This document shows positions 10,298-18,056 of a DNA stretch of 64,000 bases, one piece after another. Below the pieces are notes generated by a model. That model had not been told where the DNA came from, ran no database searches, and saw only the letters and a list, made by a program, of their open reading frames with translations. A program made the position numbers and the translations under genes. Within the stretch, counting starts at the first letter, position 1; each line of letters opens with the position of its first letter. Source of the DNA: Streptomyces mobaraensis NBRC 13819 = DSM 40847 (GTDB taxonomy: Bacteria; Actinomycetota; Actinomycetes; Streptomycetales; Streptomycetaceae); the NCBI RefSeq assembly GCF_017916255.1, contig NZ_CP072827.1:3559501-3623500 (forward strand). The letters run 5' to 3'.

Positions 10298-10322
10298 CAT
10301 GCCCGAGGACAGGGGGTCGATC

Positions 10323-11963
10323 ATGAGGGCCGCGGGGGCCAGGGGTGTCACAGGGGTCCGGACGCGCGTCGGCGGCTGGCGGGGGCGGAGCAGGATCGCC
10401 CAGGTCGACAGCTATATGCGATGGACGCTGTATCTGCTGCCCGGCCTCTTCCCGCTCGGCCCCACCCTCGCCTTCCTCGGCGACTCCGGCGCCCACCGAA
10501 CCGGTGACGCCGTCCTGCTGCTGCTCGGCTGGGCACAGTGCGGTGTGGGCGTGGTCCTCTTCCGGCAGGCGCTGGAGCACTACCGGATGCGGCACCCCGC
10601 GCCCTGGCGGTGGATCGTCCTCTCCGGTGCCCTCCTCTTCCTCTCCGTGATCCAGTTGATCGCCCTGGTGCGGGCGGACGGTCCGGAGCACCTCACGTCA
10701 CGGCCCACCGTGCTGATGGGCGGAGCGCTGATCTTTTTCGGCGCCCTCAGCCTGCTGGCGCCCCGGGTGCGGACGTATCTGTGGTGGTGCCTGCTGGGCG
10801 GTGTCGGGGCGGCCGTCGCCGTCCTGCCGTTCGGTGGCCGGCTGCCCGGCGCGGTGATCACCGCGGTGATGGTCTGGGCCGCCGCCCTGTGGGCGCTGGC
10901 CACCGTGCGCAGCACGGGCTGGATGCTGGCGGTGATGTGGGAGGCGGAGAACGCCCGGACCGTGCAGGCGCGGCTGGCCGTCGCGGAGGAACGGCTGCGC
11001 TTCGGCCGGGACATGCACGACGTCCTCGGGCGCAACCTCACCGTGATCGCCCTCAAGAGCGAGCTCGCGGCCGAGCTGGCCCGCCGCGGATCGCCGGCCG
11101 CGCTGGAGCAGATGGCCGAGGTGCAGCGGGTCGCGCGGGACGCCCAGCGCGACATGCGCGAGCTGGTGCGCGGCTACCGGCGGGCGGACCTGCACACCGA
11201 ACTCGCCGGGGCGCGCGGCGTGCTGGGCGCGGCGAGGATCGCCTGCCGCGTCAACGACGCCTCGGGGGACGCGCTGCCGGACGCGGTGCAGTCCGTGCTG
11301 GCGTGGGTGGTCCGCGAGGGCACGACGAACGTGCTGCGGCACGCGGACGCGCGGCGCTGCACGATACGGCTGCGGGTAGCCGGGCCCTTGGCGGTGCTGG
11401 AGATGGAGAACGACGGGGCCTTGGGCGGGACGGGCGATTCGCGGGACGCAGACGGGACTGGCGGTACGGGCGGTACCGGACTGGCCGGGCTGCGTGAGCG
11501 GGTGAGGGCGCTCGGCGGCACGGTGGAGGCCGGGCACCGGGCCCGGGGGGTGTTCCGGCTGACGGTGGTGGTGCCGCTGGCGGCGGTGGAGGTGCCGCCG
11601 GTGGCGGAAGAGGGCCCTTCGGCGGGCGTCGCGGGGGCGGACGTTCCGGTGTCCGGCGCTCCCGTGGCGGATGTTCCGGCGGCCGGCGTTCCGGCGGCGG
11701 ACTCTCCCATGACGGACGTTCCCCCGGCCGGCGTTCCGACGGCGGACTCTCCCATGACGGACGTTCCCCCGGCCCACGTTCCGACGGCGGACGCTCCCGT
11801 GCCCGTCGGTGACAGGCCGTATGCCGCGGCCGTCCGGACACCCGAGGCGGAACGGCCGGCGGACCGGGAGGGAGCGGTGGCCGGCGGACGAGGCGTGGGC
11901 CGGGAGCCGGATGCCCCGCCGGAGACCGCCGCCCTCACCCGGTACCGAGGAGGAAACGCGTGA
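10323..11963 (+). CDS. Membrane sensor histidine kinase (HisKA_3/NarL-type partner)
   Basis: 546 residues from the ATG at 10323, which has AGGGGGT seven bases upstream. Earlier in-frame ATGs lie inside the tRNA or its terminator. About six hydrophobic segments occupy residues 30-195 (for example YLLPGLFPLGPTLAFLG). The dimerisation/phosphoacceptor helix has RDMHDVLGRNLTVIALKSE with His as the phosphate acceptor, and the ATPase N-box is EGTTNVLRHADA. After the kinase core, about 150 residues are Pro/Ala/Val-rich, including three 45-bp repeats starting at 11686, 11731 and 11776 (unit like GVPAADSPMTDVPPA). This tail is atypical and of unknown role. GTGA overlap with the response regulator. Confidence 0.9.
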   Translation: MRAAGARGVTGVRTRVGGWRGRSRIAQVDSYMRWTLYLLPGLFPLGPTLAFLGDSGAHRTGDAVLLLLGWAQCGVGVVLFRQALEHYRMRHPAPWRWIVLSGALLFLSVIQLIALVRADGPEHLTSRPTVLMGGALIFFGALSLLAPRVRTYLWWCLLGGVGAAVAVLPFGGRLPGAVITAVMVWAAALWALATVRSTGWMLAVMWEAENARTVQARLAVAEERLRFGRDMHDVLGRNLTVIALKSELAAELARRGSPAALEQMAEVQRVARDAQRDMRELVRGYRRADLHTELAGARGVLGAARIACRVNDASGDALPDAVQSVLAWVVREGTTNVLRHADARRCTIRLRVAGPLAVLEMENDGALGGTGDSRDADGTGGTGGTGLAGLRERVRALGGTVEAGHRARGVFRLTVVVPLAAVEVPPVAEEGPSAGVAGADVPVSGAPVADVPAAGVPAADSPMTDVPPAGVPTADSPMTDVPPAHVPTADAPVPVGDRPYAAAVRTPEAERPADREGAVAGGRGVGREPDAPPETAALTRYRGGNA

Positions 11964-12565
11964 TCACCCTGCTGCTCGCCGACGACGAACACCTCATCCG
12001 GGGCGCGCTCGCCGCCCTGCTGGGGCTGGAGGACGATCTCCGGGTGGTGGCGGAGGCCGCCTCGGGGACGGAGGCGATCGCCATGGCGCGGGCGTACCGG
12101 CCCGATGTGGCGGTCCTGGACCTCCAGATGCCGGGGGCGGACGGTGTGACAGTGGCCACAGCCCTGCGGGCCGACGTCCCGGACTGCCGCACCATGATCG
12201 TGACGGGGCACGGGCGGCCCGGGCATCTGAAGCGGGCCCTGGAGGCGGGCGTCCGGGGGTTCGTCCCGAAGACCGTCTCGGCCCGGCGGCTCGCCGAGAT
12301 CATCCGTACCGTGCACGCGGGAAGCCGTTACATCGACCCGGAGTTGGCGGCCGACGCGATCAGCGCGGGCGACTCGCCGCTGACCGCGCGGGAGGCCGAA
12401 CTGCTGGAACTGGCGGAGGACGGGGCGCCGATCGCGGAGATCGCGGAGCGGGCCCGGCTGACGCCGGGGACGGTCCGGAACTACCTCTCCGCGGCGGCCG
12501 CGAAGCTGGGTGCGGAGAACCGGCACGCGGCGGCGCGCATCGCACGGTCCCAGGGTTGGCTATAG
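11960..12565 (+). CDS. Response regulator, NarL/FixJ (LuxR-HTH) family
   Basis: 201 residues. The receiver domain starts ITLLLADDEHLIRGAL, with the phospho-acceptor Asp in VAVLDLQMPGADG near residue 54. The C-terminal LuxR-type HTH is SPLTAREAELLELAEDG ... TPGTVRNYLSAAAAKLGAEN. The GTG start overlaps the kinase stop (GTGA), with GAGGAGG just upstream, so the pair is translationally coupled. It resembles the DesR-type branch, but no membrane-lipid gene is nearby to support that role. The stop codon region TATAGT probably doubles as the -10 box of the tRNA at 12600. Confidence 0.93.
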   Translation: MITLLLADDEHLIRGALAALLGLEDDLRVVAEAASGTEAIAMARAYRPDVAVLDLQMPGADGVTVATALRADVPDCRTMIVTGHGRPGHLKRALEAGVRGFVPKTVSARRLAEIIRTVHAGSRYIDPELAADAISAGDSPLTAREAELLELAEDGAPIAEIAERARLTPGTVRNYLSAAAAKLGAENRHAAARIARSQGWL

Positions 12566-12599
12566 TGGTACCCGCACCGCACGGAAACGCGCGGGGCAT

Positions 12600-12672
12600 G
12601 CGGACGTAGCTCAGTTGGTAGAGCGCAACCTTGCCAAGGTTGAGGTCGCGAGTTCGAGCCTCGTCGTCCGCT
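12600..12672 (+). tRNA. tRNA-Gly(GCC), copy 2
   Basis: Exact 73-nt duplicate of the tRNA at 10187, again preceded by CATGCGG and followed by a GC-rich hairpin. TATAGT at 12560-12565, overlapping the end of the response regulator, is a good -10 candidate 34 bp upstream. Confidence 0.97.
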
Positions 12673-12679
12673 CAGCGTG

Positions 12680-12708
12680 AAGGCCCCGGTCCTGGTGACC
12701 GGGGCCTT
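12680..12708 (+). terminator. Terminator of tRNA-Gly(GCC) copy 2
   Basis: An 11-bp perfect stem, AAGGCCCCGGT (12680-12690) with its complement at 12698-12708, and a seven-base loop. The core CCCCGGT/ACCGGGG equals that of the terminator behind copy 1. It also faces the convergent kinase gene ending at 12726. Confidence 0.8.
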
Positions 12709-12725
12709 CGTCGTATGCCGGCGGT

Positions 12726-14120
12726 TCACCCGGGGGCCGGGAAGCGCAGGCGGAAGAGCGCGCCCGGGCCGCTCGGCGGGCGTTCCGCCGTGAGTTCCGC
12801 GCCGTGCGCGCGGGCGATCTGCCGGGCCATGGCCAGCCCGAGCCCCGAACCGGGCAGGGCGCGGGCCTGCCGGGAGCGGTAGAAGCGGTCGAAGACGTGC
12901 GGCCGGTCCTCGTCGGAGATGCCGGGTCCGTGGTCGCGGACGGTGAGCTCGACCGCGTCGGGGCGCCGGTCCAGGCGGACCTCGACGGCGGCGCCGGGCG
13001 GGCTGAACTTGGCGGCGTTGTCCAGCAGGTTGGCCAGCAGCCGGGCGAGCCGGGCGGGGACGCCGGGCACGGTGACGTCCGCCACGTCCCCGGTGCGCAG
13101 GGTGAAGGGCGTGGCCGGCCAGTGACCGCGCGCCGCGGCCACGCAGCTCTCCGTGAGCAGGTCGAGCCGTACCCGCTCGACGAGTTGGCGCGGTTCCTCG
13201 TCGCGGGCCAGCTCGATCAGGTCGTTGACGAGACCGGTCACCTCGCGGAGCTGGCGCCCGAGGGCGCCGGCCGCTCGGTCGCGCTGGGCGGGGGTGAGCC
13301 GCTCGGCGCGGGCGAGGAGTTCGGCGTTGGTGCGCAGCGCGGTGAGCGGGGTGCGCAGTTCGTGGGAGGCGTCGGCGACGAGGCGGCGCTGGGCGGCGAC
13401 CGCGTCCTCCAGTTCGGCCAGCATGGTGTTGAAGCTGGTGGCGAGCCGGGTGATCTCGTCCCGCGAGTCCTGGGGCCGCTCCTCGTCCGGCGGCAGGGTG
13501 ATCCGGTGGGCCGGGTCGCGGGTGGCAGCGATGCGTTCGGCGGTGGCGGTGAGCCGGGACACCGGGCGCAGGGCGGTCCGCGACGCGGCGTAGCCGAGGC
13601 CGGCGGCCAGCAGCACCCCGGCGCCGCCGACCGCGCCGAGCAGCAGTCCGGCCTGTTCCACGCCCTTCTCGACGGTGTCCGAGCGGACCGCGACCTGGAG
13701 GGCGCGGCCGTGGCCGAGCGGGGTGGTGAGCATCCGCAGCGAGCGGCCGTCGCGGACGATGTCGCTGTAGTGCGCGCCGAGGGTGCCGGCGGCGACGCGG
13801 CGGGTGGCGCCGGTGACGGGCAGCACCAGGCCGCGCTGGCCGGGCGCGGCCGGGTCGGCGGGCACGACCTGGGCGCAGGCGGGCGCGGCCAGCCAGGCGC
13901 ACTCGGCGTAGAGCACGCCGGTTCCGCTGGTGCGCGCCTGCTGGGCGAGGGTGCCGGACTGCTGCTTGAGCTGGAGGTCGAGCTGGTTCCTGATCTCGTA
14001 GCGGATCACCACGTAGGCGGCGGCGAGGACGCCCAGCGCGACGAGCGCCACGGCGGCGGAGGTCACGACGGCCAGGCGGGTGCGCAGCGGGCGGCGGCGG
14101 AACGGCTTGGGGATCCTCAC
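12726..14120 (-). CDS. HAMP-containing sensor histidine kinase (OmpR-type partner)
   Basis: 464 residues, inner membrane. TM1 is near residues 18-40 (VVTSAAVALVALGVLAAAYV), followed by an extracytoplasmic loop with a Cys pair (YAECAWLAAPACAQV) and TM2 near 180-205. The HAMP region is SRTALRPVSRLTATAERIAA. The HisKA box is LVADASHELRTPLTALRTNA with the phosphoacceptor His. The N, G1 and G2 boxes of the ATPase are NLLDNAAKFS, DHGPGI and GSGLGLAMAR. The GTG start at 14120 overlaps the regulator stop as GTGA; upstream in-frame sequence lies within the regulator and is rejected. The signal is unknown. Confidence 0.93.
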   Translation of the reverse strand: MRIPKPFRRRPLRTRLAVVTSAAVALVALGVLAAAYVVIRYEIRNQLDLQLKQQSGTLAQQARTSGTGVLYAECAWLAAPACAQVVPADPAAPGQRGLVLPVTGATRRVAAGTLGAHYSDIVRDGRSLRMLTTPLGHGRALQVAVRSDTVEKGVEQAGLLLGAVGGAGVLLAAGLGYAASRTALRPVSRLTATAERIAATRDPAHRITLPPDEERPQDSRDEITRLATSFNTMLAELEDAVAAQRRLVADASHELRTPLTALRTNAELLARAERLTPAQRDRAAGALGRQLREVTGLVNDLIELARDEEPRQLVERVRLDLLTESCVAAARGHWPATPFTLRTGDVADVTVPGVPARLARLLANLLDNAAKFSPPGAAVEVRLDRRPDAVELTVRDHGPGISDEDRPHVFDRFYRSRQARALPGSGLGLAMARQIARAHGAELTAERPPSGPGALFRLRFPAPG

Positions 14121-14845
14121 GGTGCGGCCAGCCGGTAGCCGATGCCGTGGACGGTGTGCAGGAGGCGGGGCGCGCCGCCCGCCTCCAGCTTGCGGCGCAG
14201 GTAACCGATGTAGACGGAGAGGGAGTTGGACTCGGGGCCGAAGTCGGCGCCCCAGACGTGCTGCTGGATGGTGTCGCGGGGCAGCACCTGGCCGGGGTGG
14301 CGGAGGAACAGTTCCAGCAGGGTGAACTCGGTGCGGGTGAACTCCAGGGGCGTCCCGCCGCGCTCGCCGGTGCGGGTGGCGGGGTCCACGGTGAGGTCGG
14401 CGTACCCGAGCAGGCCGGCCGCGTCCCCGGGCCCGTCGGCGGCGCCGGCCGGGCCGGGTGCGGCGCGGCGCAGCAGGGCGCGCAGCCGCGCCAGCAGCTC
14501 GTCGAGGGCGAACGGTTTGACGAGGTAGTCGTCGGCCCCGGCGTCCAGGCCCGCGACGCGGTCGGAGACGGCGTCGCGGGCGGTGAGGACGAGGATGGGC
14601 GTGCGGTCGCCGAGTTCGCGCAGCCGACGGCAGACGGCGAGGCCGTCGAGGACGGGCATGGCGAGGTCGAGGACGATCGCGGCGGGCGGGGCGGCGGCCA
14701 CGGCGGACAGGGCCGCGAGCCCGTCGGCGGCGTCGCGGACGTCGTAGCCCTCGACGGCGAGGCCGTCGACGACGGCGGCGCGGACGTCGGGGTCGTCGTC
14801 GACGACGAGCACGGCGGGACCGGCGGGTGGGACAGGAGCGGCCAT
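14117..14845 (-). CDS. Response regulator, OmpR/PhoB family
   Basis: 242 residues. The receiver has VLVVDDDPDVRAAVVDGL, phospho-acceptor Asp in AIVLDLAMPVLDG near residue 60, and conserved Lys in DDYLVKPFALDEL. The winged-helix effector includes LEFTRTEFTLLELFLRHPGQ and VYIGYLRRKLEAGG. It is the first gene of a coupled regulator-kinase pair. The upstream spacer contains an imperfect palindrome at about 14868-14890 (TGAGAG then CTCTTA) that could be an autoregulatory site. Regulon unknown. Confidence 0.95.
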   Translation of the reverse strand: MAAPVPPAGPAVLVVDDDPDVRAAVVDGLAVEGYDVRDAADGLAALSAVAAAPPAAIVLDLAMPVLDGLAVCRRLRELGDRTPILVLTARDAVSDRVAGLDAGADDYLVKPFALDELLARLRALLRRAAPGPAGAADGPGDAAGLLGYADLTVDPATRTGERGGTPLEFTRTEFTLLELFLRHPGQVLPRDTIQQHVWGADFGPESNSLSVYIGYLRRKLEAGGAPRLLHTVHGIGYRLAAP

Positions 14846-14944
14846 GGTGCCCCACTGTGGCAGAGGGAGTCTGAGAGACCTCTTAGGACTCTGCTGTAGT
14901 CGGCGGACGGGCCGGTCCGGGCCCGCCCGTGCCCTTCCGGCCCG

Positions 14945-15847
14945 TCACGTCCAGCGGGTGAGCGTCAGCCGCTCGTACGCCTCCACGTAGCGGGAGCGCG
15001 TCTGCTCGACGACGTCCTCCGGCAGCGGGGGCGGCGGCAGGTGGCCGTGCCGGTCCCAGCCGGCGGCGGGCGAGGTCAGCCAGTCGCGGATGTACTGCTT
15101 GTCGAACGACGGCTGCGGGCGGCCCGGCTGCCACTGGTCGGCGGGCCAGAAGCGGGAGGAGTCCGGGGTCAGAACCTCGTCCGCGAGGATCAGCTCGCCG
15201 TCCTCGGCCCGGCCGAACTCGAACTTGGTGTCGGCCAGCACGATCCCGCGGTCGCGGGCGATGCCCCGGGCGCGGTCGTAGACGGCGAGGGTGATCTGGC
15301 GGAGTTCGGCGGCCGTCTCGGCGCCGACGCGCCGGGCCACCTCCTCGTAGGAGACGTTCTCGTCGTGCTCGCCGACCTCCGCCTTGGTGGCGGGGGTGAA
15401 GATCGGCGAGGGGAGTTCGGCGCCGTCGGTCAGGCCCTCGGGGAGGGCGAGGCCGCAGACGGTGCGGGTCTGCTCGTACTCGCGCAGCCCGGAGCCGGCG
15501 AGGTGGCCGCGGGCCACGCACTCGACGGGGAGCATGTCGAGGGAGCGGCAGACGAGCGTCCGGCCCGCCCAGTCGGCGGGGGCGCCGGGCGGCAGCTCGG
15601 TGGAGAGGACGTGGTGCGGGACCAGGTCGGTGAGGCGGTCGAACCACCAGAGGGAGAGCTGGGTGAGGATGCGGCCCTTGTCCGGGATCTCGGTGGGCAG
15701 CACCCAGTCGTAGGCGGACATGCGGTCGCTGGCGACCATCACCAGCCGGCCTTCCGCGTCCCGGTAGAGGTCGCGCACCTTGCCGGTGTGCAGATGCACA
15801 AGGCCCGGCACCTCGACAGGTTCGGGCTTCTCGACGAATCCGGACAC
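14945..15847 (-). CDS. purC: Phosphoribosylaminoimidazole-succinocarboxamide synthase (SAICAR synthetase)
   Basis: 300 residues. Joins CAIR and aspartate using ATP in purine synthesis. Family motifs include HTGKVRDLYRDAEGRLVMVA, SDRMSAYDWVLPTEIPDKG, VECVARGHLAGSG and ADTKFEFGRAEDGELILADE. The start is the GTG at 15847, with GGAGGA seven bases upstream. A much longer in-frame extension has no family match. It stands alone between the two-component system and the DMFase-like gene, not fused to other pur genes. Confidence 0.97.
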   Translation of the reverse strand: MSGFVEKPEPVEVPGLVHLHTGKVRDLYRDAEGRLVMVASDRMSAYDWVLPTEIPDKGRILTQLSLWWFDRLTDLVPHHVLSTELPPGAPADWAGRTLVCRSLDMLPVECVARGHLAGSGLREYEQTRTVCGLALPEGLTDGAELPSPIFTPATKAEVGEHDENVSYEEVARRVGAETAAELRQITLAVYDRARGIARDRGIVLADTKFEFGRAEDGELILADEVLTPDSSRFWPADQWQPGRPQPSFDKQYIRDWLTSPAAGWDRHGHLPPPPLPEDVVEQTRSRYVEAYERLTLTRWT

Positions 15848-15915
15848 GCGTCCTCCTGGTGGTTTGTCCAAACGCCTCGATTCTGCCGTATACGCCTGCC
15901 CGGCCGGAGCGGGGG

Positions 15916-18039
15916 TCAGGCCCGTTTGCAGATGTGGTCCAGGAGGTTGGCGGTGGCGCGCTGGACGCGTGGGTCGGCATGGCCGGGACGGTCCAGGGCC
16001 GGGGCCCAGCCGGCGGTGCCGGCGGCGAAGACCAGGGCGCCGCTGGGGGCCCGGTACAGCGAGGTCTCCTGGTGGCGGCGGACCCCGTCGGCGTCGCGGT
16101 ACGGGGAGTGGGCGAGCAGGATGCGTTCGGTGTGCGGGGGGAGGGCGGTGCGCGGGTGGTAGCGGTCGGCGTCGCCCGCGACCAGGCCCGGCAGCTCGTC
16201 GCCCTCGGCGGCGCCGGTGCCCTCCCACAACCAGTGGTCGGTGTTGCGGACGACGAGGGGGGCCGGGCGGGGGACGCGGCCTGCGTGCTGGATGCCGAGC
16301 AGCTGCTGTTCGGGGGCGGTGTCGCGCCAGGGCGCGGCCCGGCCGCCGGAGCGCTGCCTGCGGCAGGTCAGCAGCCGGTCGGGACCGGCCGGCGAGGGGG
16401 CGGTCACAACCTGCCGGGCCAGGGCGCCGGCACCGAGGAAGACGAGCGAGGTGCCGGCGTCGCGGGCGGCCTCGACGGCGCGGCGCAGCGGCGCGGACCA
16501 GTACCGGTCCGGGCCGGGGAAGACCAGGCCGCGGTAGCGGGTGGGGTCGACGCGGCCGGCGTGCAGGTCGGTTGCGTGGGCGTAGCCGAGGTCGTAGCCG
16601 TAGCGCTCGGCCCAGCGGACGACGTCGTAGACGGGCCCGACGTCGGGCGGCAGGCCGGTGCCCGCGTACGGGCGGTCGGCGCTGACGGTGACGGCCGCGT
16701 CCGCCTCGCCGAGCAGCCGGCCGCGCTCGTCCCAGGCGTGCCGCAGGCCGGCGCCGGTGCGGCCGTCCTCGGGGTAGACGTTGTGCGCCTGCCAGGTGAG
16801 GTCGGGGAGGACGAGCAGCAGGTCGGCGGGGGTGCCGTCGCGAACGGTGAACGGGACGTGCGCCCGCTCCCCGTCGGCCGTGGCGAGGACGGCGACGTAC
16901 GCGCCCGGCGGCCAGTGCGGCGGCACGTCCAGCCGCCAGGACAGCCACCAGTGGTGGCAGGCCACGGCCCGCCCGGCCACCAGCGGCGGCGGCTGCGTCA
17001 GCCCGTCCAGCGGCGGGCTGACGGCCATCCGCGCGGCACCGTGGCCCGCGTAGTGGCCGACCCGGTACACCTCGACGGTGAACGGGCGCGGCGGCTCCAC
17101 GGAGACCCGGAAGGCCACGGACTCGCCGGGGGCGACGGCGGAGTCGGAGGTGAAGCCGCGGATGGGGCGGCGGACGTCGTCGGCGGTGGCGTACCAGGGG
17201 CGGGGGGCTGTTGGGGGGGCGGCCGTTGGGGGGGCCGGCGTCGTGGGGTCGGACGTTGTGGAACCGGTCGTCGTGGAGCCGGTTGTCGCGGGGTCGGCCG
17301 TCGTGGAGCCGGTTGTCGTGGGGACGGCCGTTGTCGAGCCAGCCGTTGTGGAGGCGGCCGCCGTTGGGGAACCGGCCGTCGTGGGGACGGCCGTCGTGGA
17401 GCCGGTTGTCGTGGGGACGGCCGTTGTCGAGCCAGCCGTTGCGGAGGCGGCCGCCGTTGGGGAACCGGCCGTCGTGGAGCCAGTCGTTGGGGAACCGGCC
17501 GTCGTGCAGCCGGCCAGCCAGGCGAGCGGGGGCTCGGGAAAGGGGTCGGCCGCGGCGCGGGCCAGGGCGGCGGACTCCCAGGCGCGGCCGGGGAGGCGGC
17601 TCGCGCCGGCCGGGCCGGACGCGGCCGGCTCGCGGGCGTCCGGAACGCGCGGGCGGCGCCGGGCGCGGGCGGGCGCGGCGGGCGCGGCGGGCGCGGGAAG
17701 CCGCGGGACCGGCCGGGCCTGCGGGGCCTGCGGGGCCTGCGAGGCCGCCTCGTCCGGCGGGACGCGGTCCGCGCCGAGTCGGCTGCCGCCCGGCGGCGAG
17801 GACGCCTCGGCGTCGGCCGGTCCGGCCGGGTGAGTCAATCCGGCCGGGTGAGCCGGGACAGGCGGGAGGGCCGGTCCGGCCGGAAGGGCCGGGTGGGGTT
17901 CCCGGGCGGTTCGGCCGGGGGTGGCGTCGGGGGCTCGGTTCCGGGCGGGCCCGCGGGTCTCGTCGGCCTCCTGTGCGGCCCGGCCCCGGCGGTCCTTCCG
18001 GTCGTCCGTGTCCGGGCCGTTCGCGCCCCCCTGGTCCAC
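15916..18039 (-). CDS. N,N-dimethylformamidase beta-subunit-like protein with long repetitive N-terminus
   Basis: 707 residues as opened at 18039. From about residue 295 (RPWYATADDVRRPIRGFTSD) it shows the DMFase-beta C-terminal fold: an immunoglobulin-like region (ESVAFRVSV, FTVEVYRVGHYAGHGA) then a glutamine-amidotransferase-like region (YDVVRWAERYGYDLGYATD-type, then YRGLVFPGPDRYWSAPLRRA). Streptomycete members are secreted or surface proteins of unknown substrate. I do not see an alpha subunit, so amidase activity is unproven. The first ~290 residues are Pro/Ala/Arg-rich, then Thr/Ser/Gly repeats encoded by the 93-bp tandem repeat. No clear signal peptide is visible and the true start may lie further in. 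It follows the M48-like gene by 17 bp, likely the same operon. Confidence 0.7.
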   Translation of the reverse strand: MDQGGANGPDTDDRKDRRGRAAQEADETRGPARNRAPDATPGRTAREPHPALPAGPALPPVPAHPAGLTHPAGPADAEASSPPGGSRLGADRVPPDEAASQAPQAPQARPVPRLPAPAAPAAPARARRRPRVPDAREPAASGPAGASRLPGRAWESAALARAAADPFPEPPLAWLAGCTTAGSPTTGSTTAGSPTAAASATAGSTTAVPTTTGSTTAVPTTAGSPTAAASTTAGSTTAVPTTTGSTTADPATTGSTTTGSTTSDPTTPAPPTAAPPTAPRPWYATADDVRRPIRGFTSDSAVAPGESVAFRVSVEPPRPFTVEVYRVGHYAGHGAARMAVSPPLDGLTQPPPLVAGRAVACHHWWLSWRLDVPPHWPPGAYVAVLATADGERAHVPFTVRDGTPADLLLVLPDLTWQAHNVYPEDGRTGAGLRHAWDERGRLLGEADAAVTVSADRPYAGTGLPPDVGPVYDVVRWAERYGYDLGYAHATDLHAGRVDPTRYRGLVFPGPDRYWSAPLRRAVEAARDAGTSLVFLGAGALARQVVTAPSPAGPDRLLTCRRQRSGGRAAPWRDTAPEQQLLGIQHAGRVPRPAPLVVRNTDHWLWEGTGAAEGDELPGLVAGDADRYHPRTALPPHTERILLAHSPYRDADGVRRHQETSLYRAPSGALVFAAGTAGWAPALDRPGHADPRVQRATANLLDHICKRA
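17301..17486. repeat. 93-bp tandem repeat within coding sequence
   Basis: Two adjacent units start at 17301 and 17394, exactly 93 bp (31 codons) apart. They agree over at least 84 bp except for one T/C change. Shorter 15-30 bp variants of the same sequence extend on both sides (about 17210-17520). The repeat encodes the Thr/Ser/Ala/Val-rich linker of the DMFase-like protein, and in-frame length keeps the gene open. Confidence 0.85.
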
Positions 18040-18056
18040 GCCGCTCCCCCGCGTCC

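Noticed and set aside
10218..10322. Earlier start for the sensor kinase
   Set aside because: It would begin inside tRNA-Gly and cross its terminator; the ATG at 10323 has its own ribosome-binding site.
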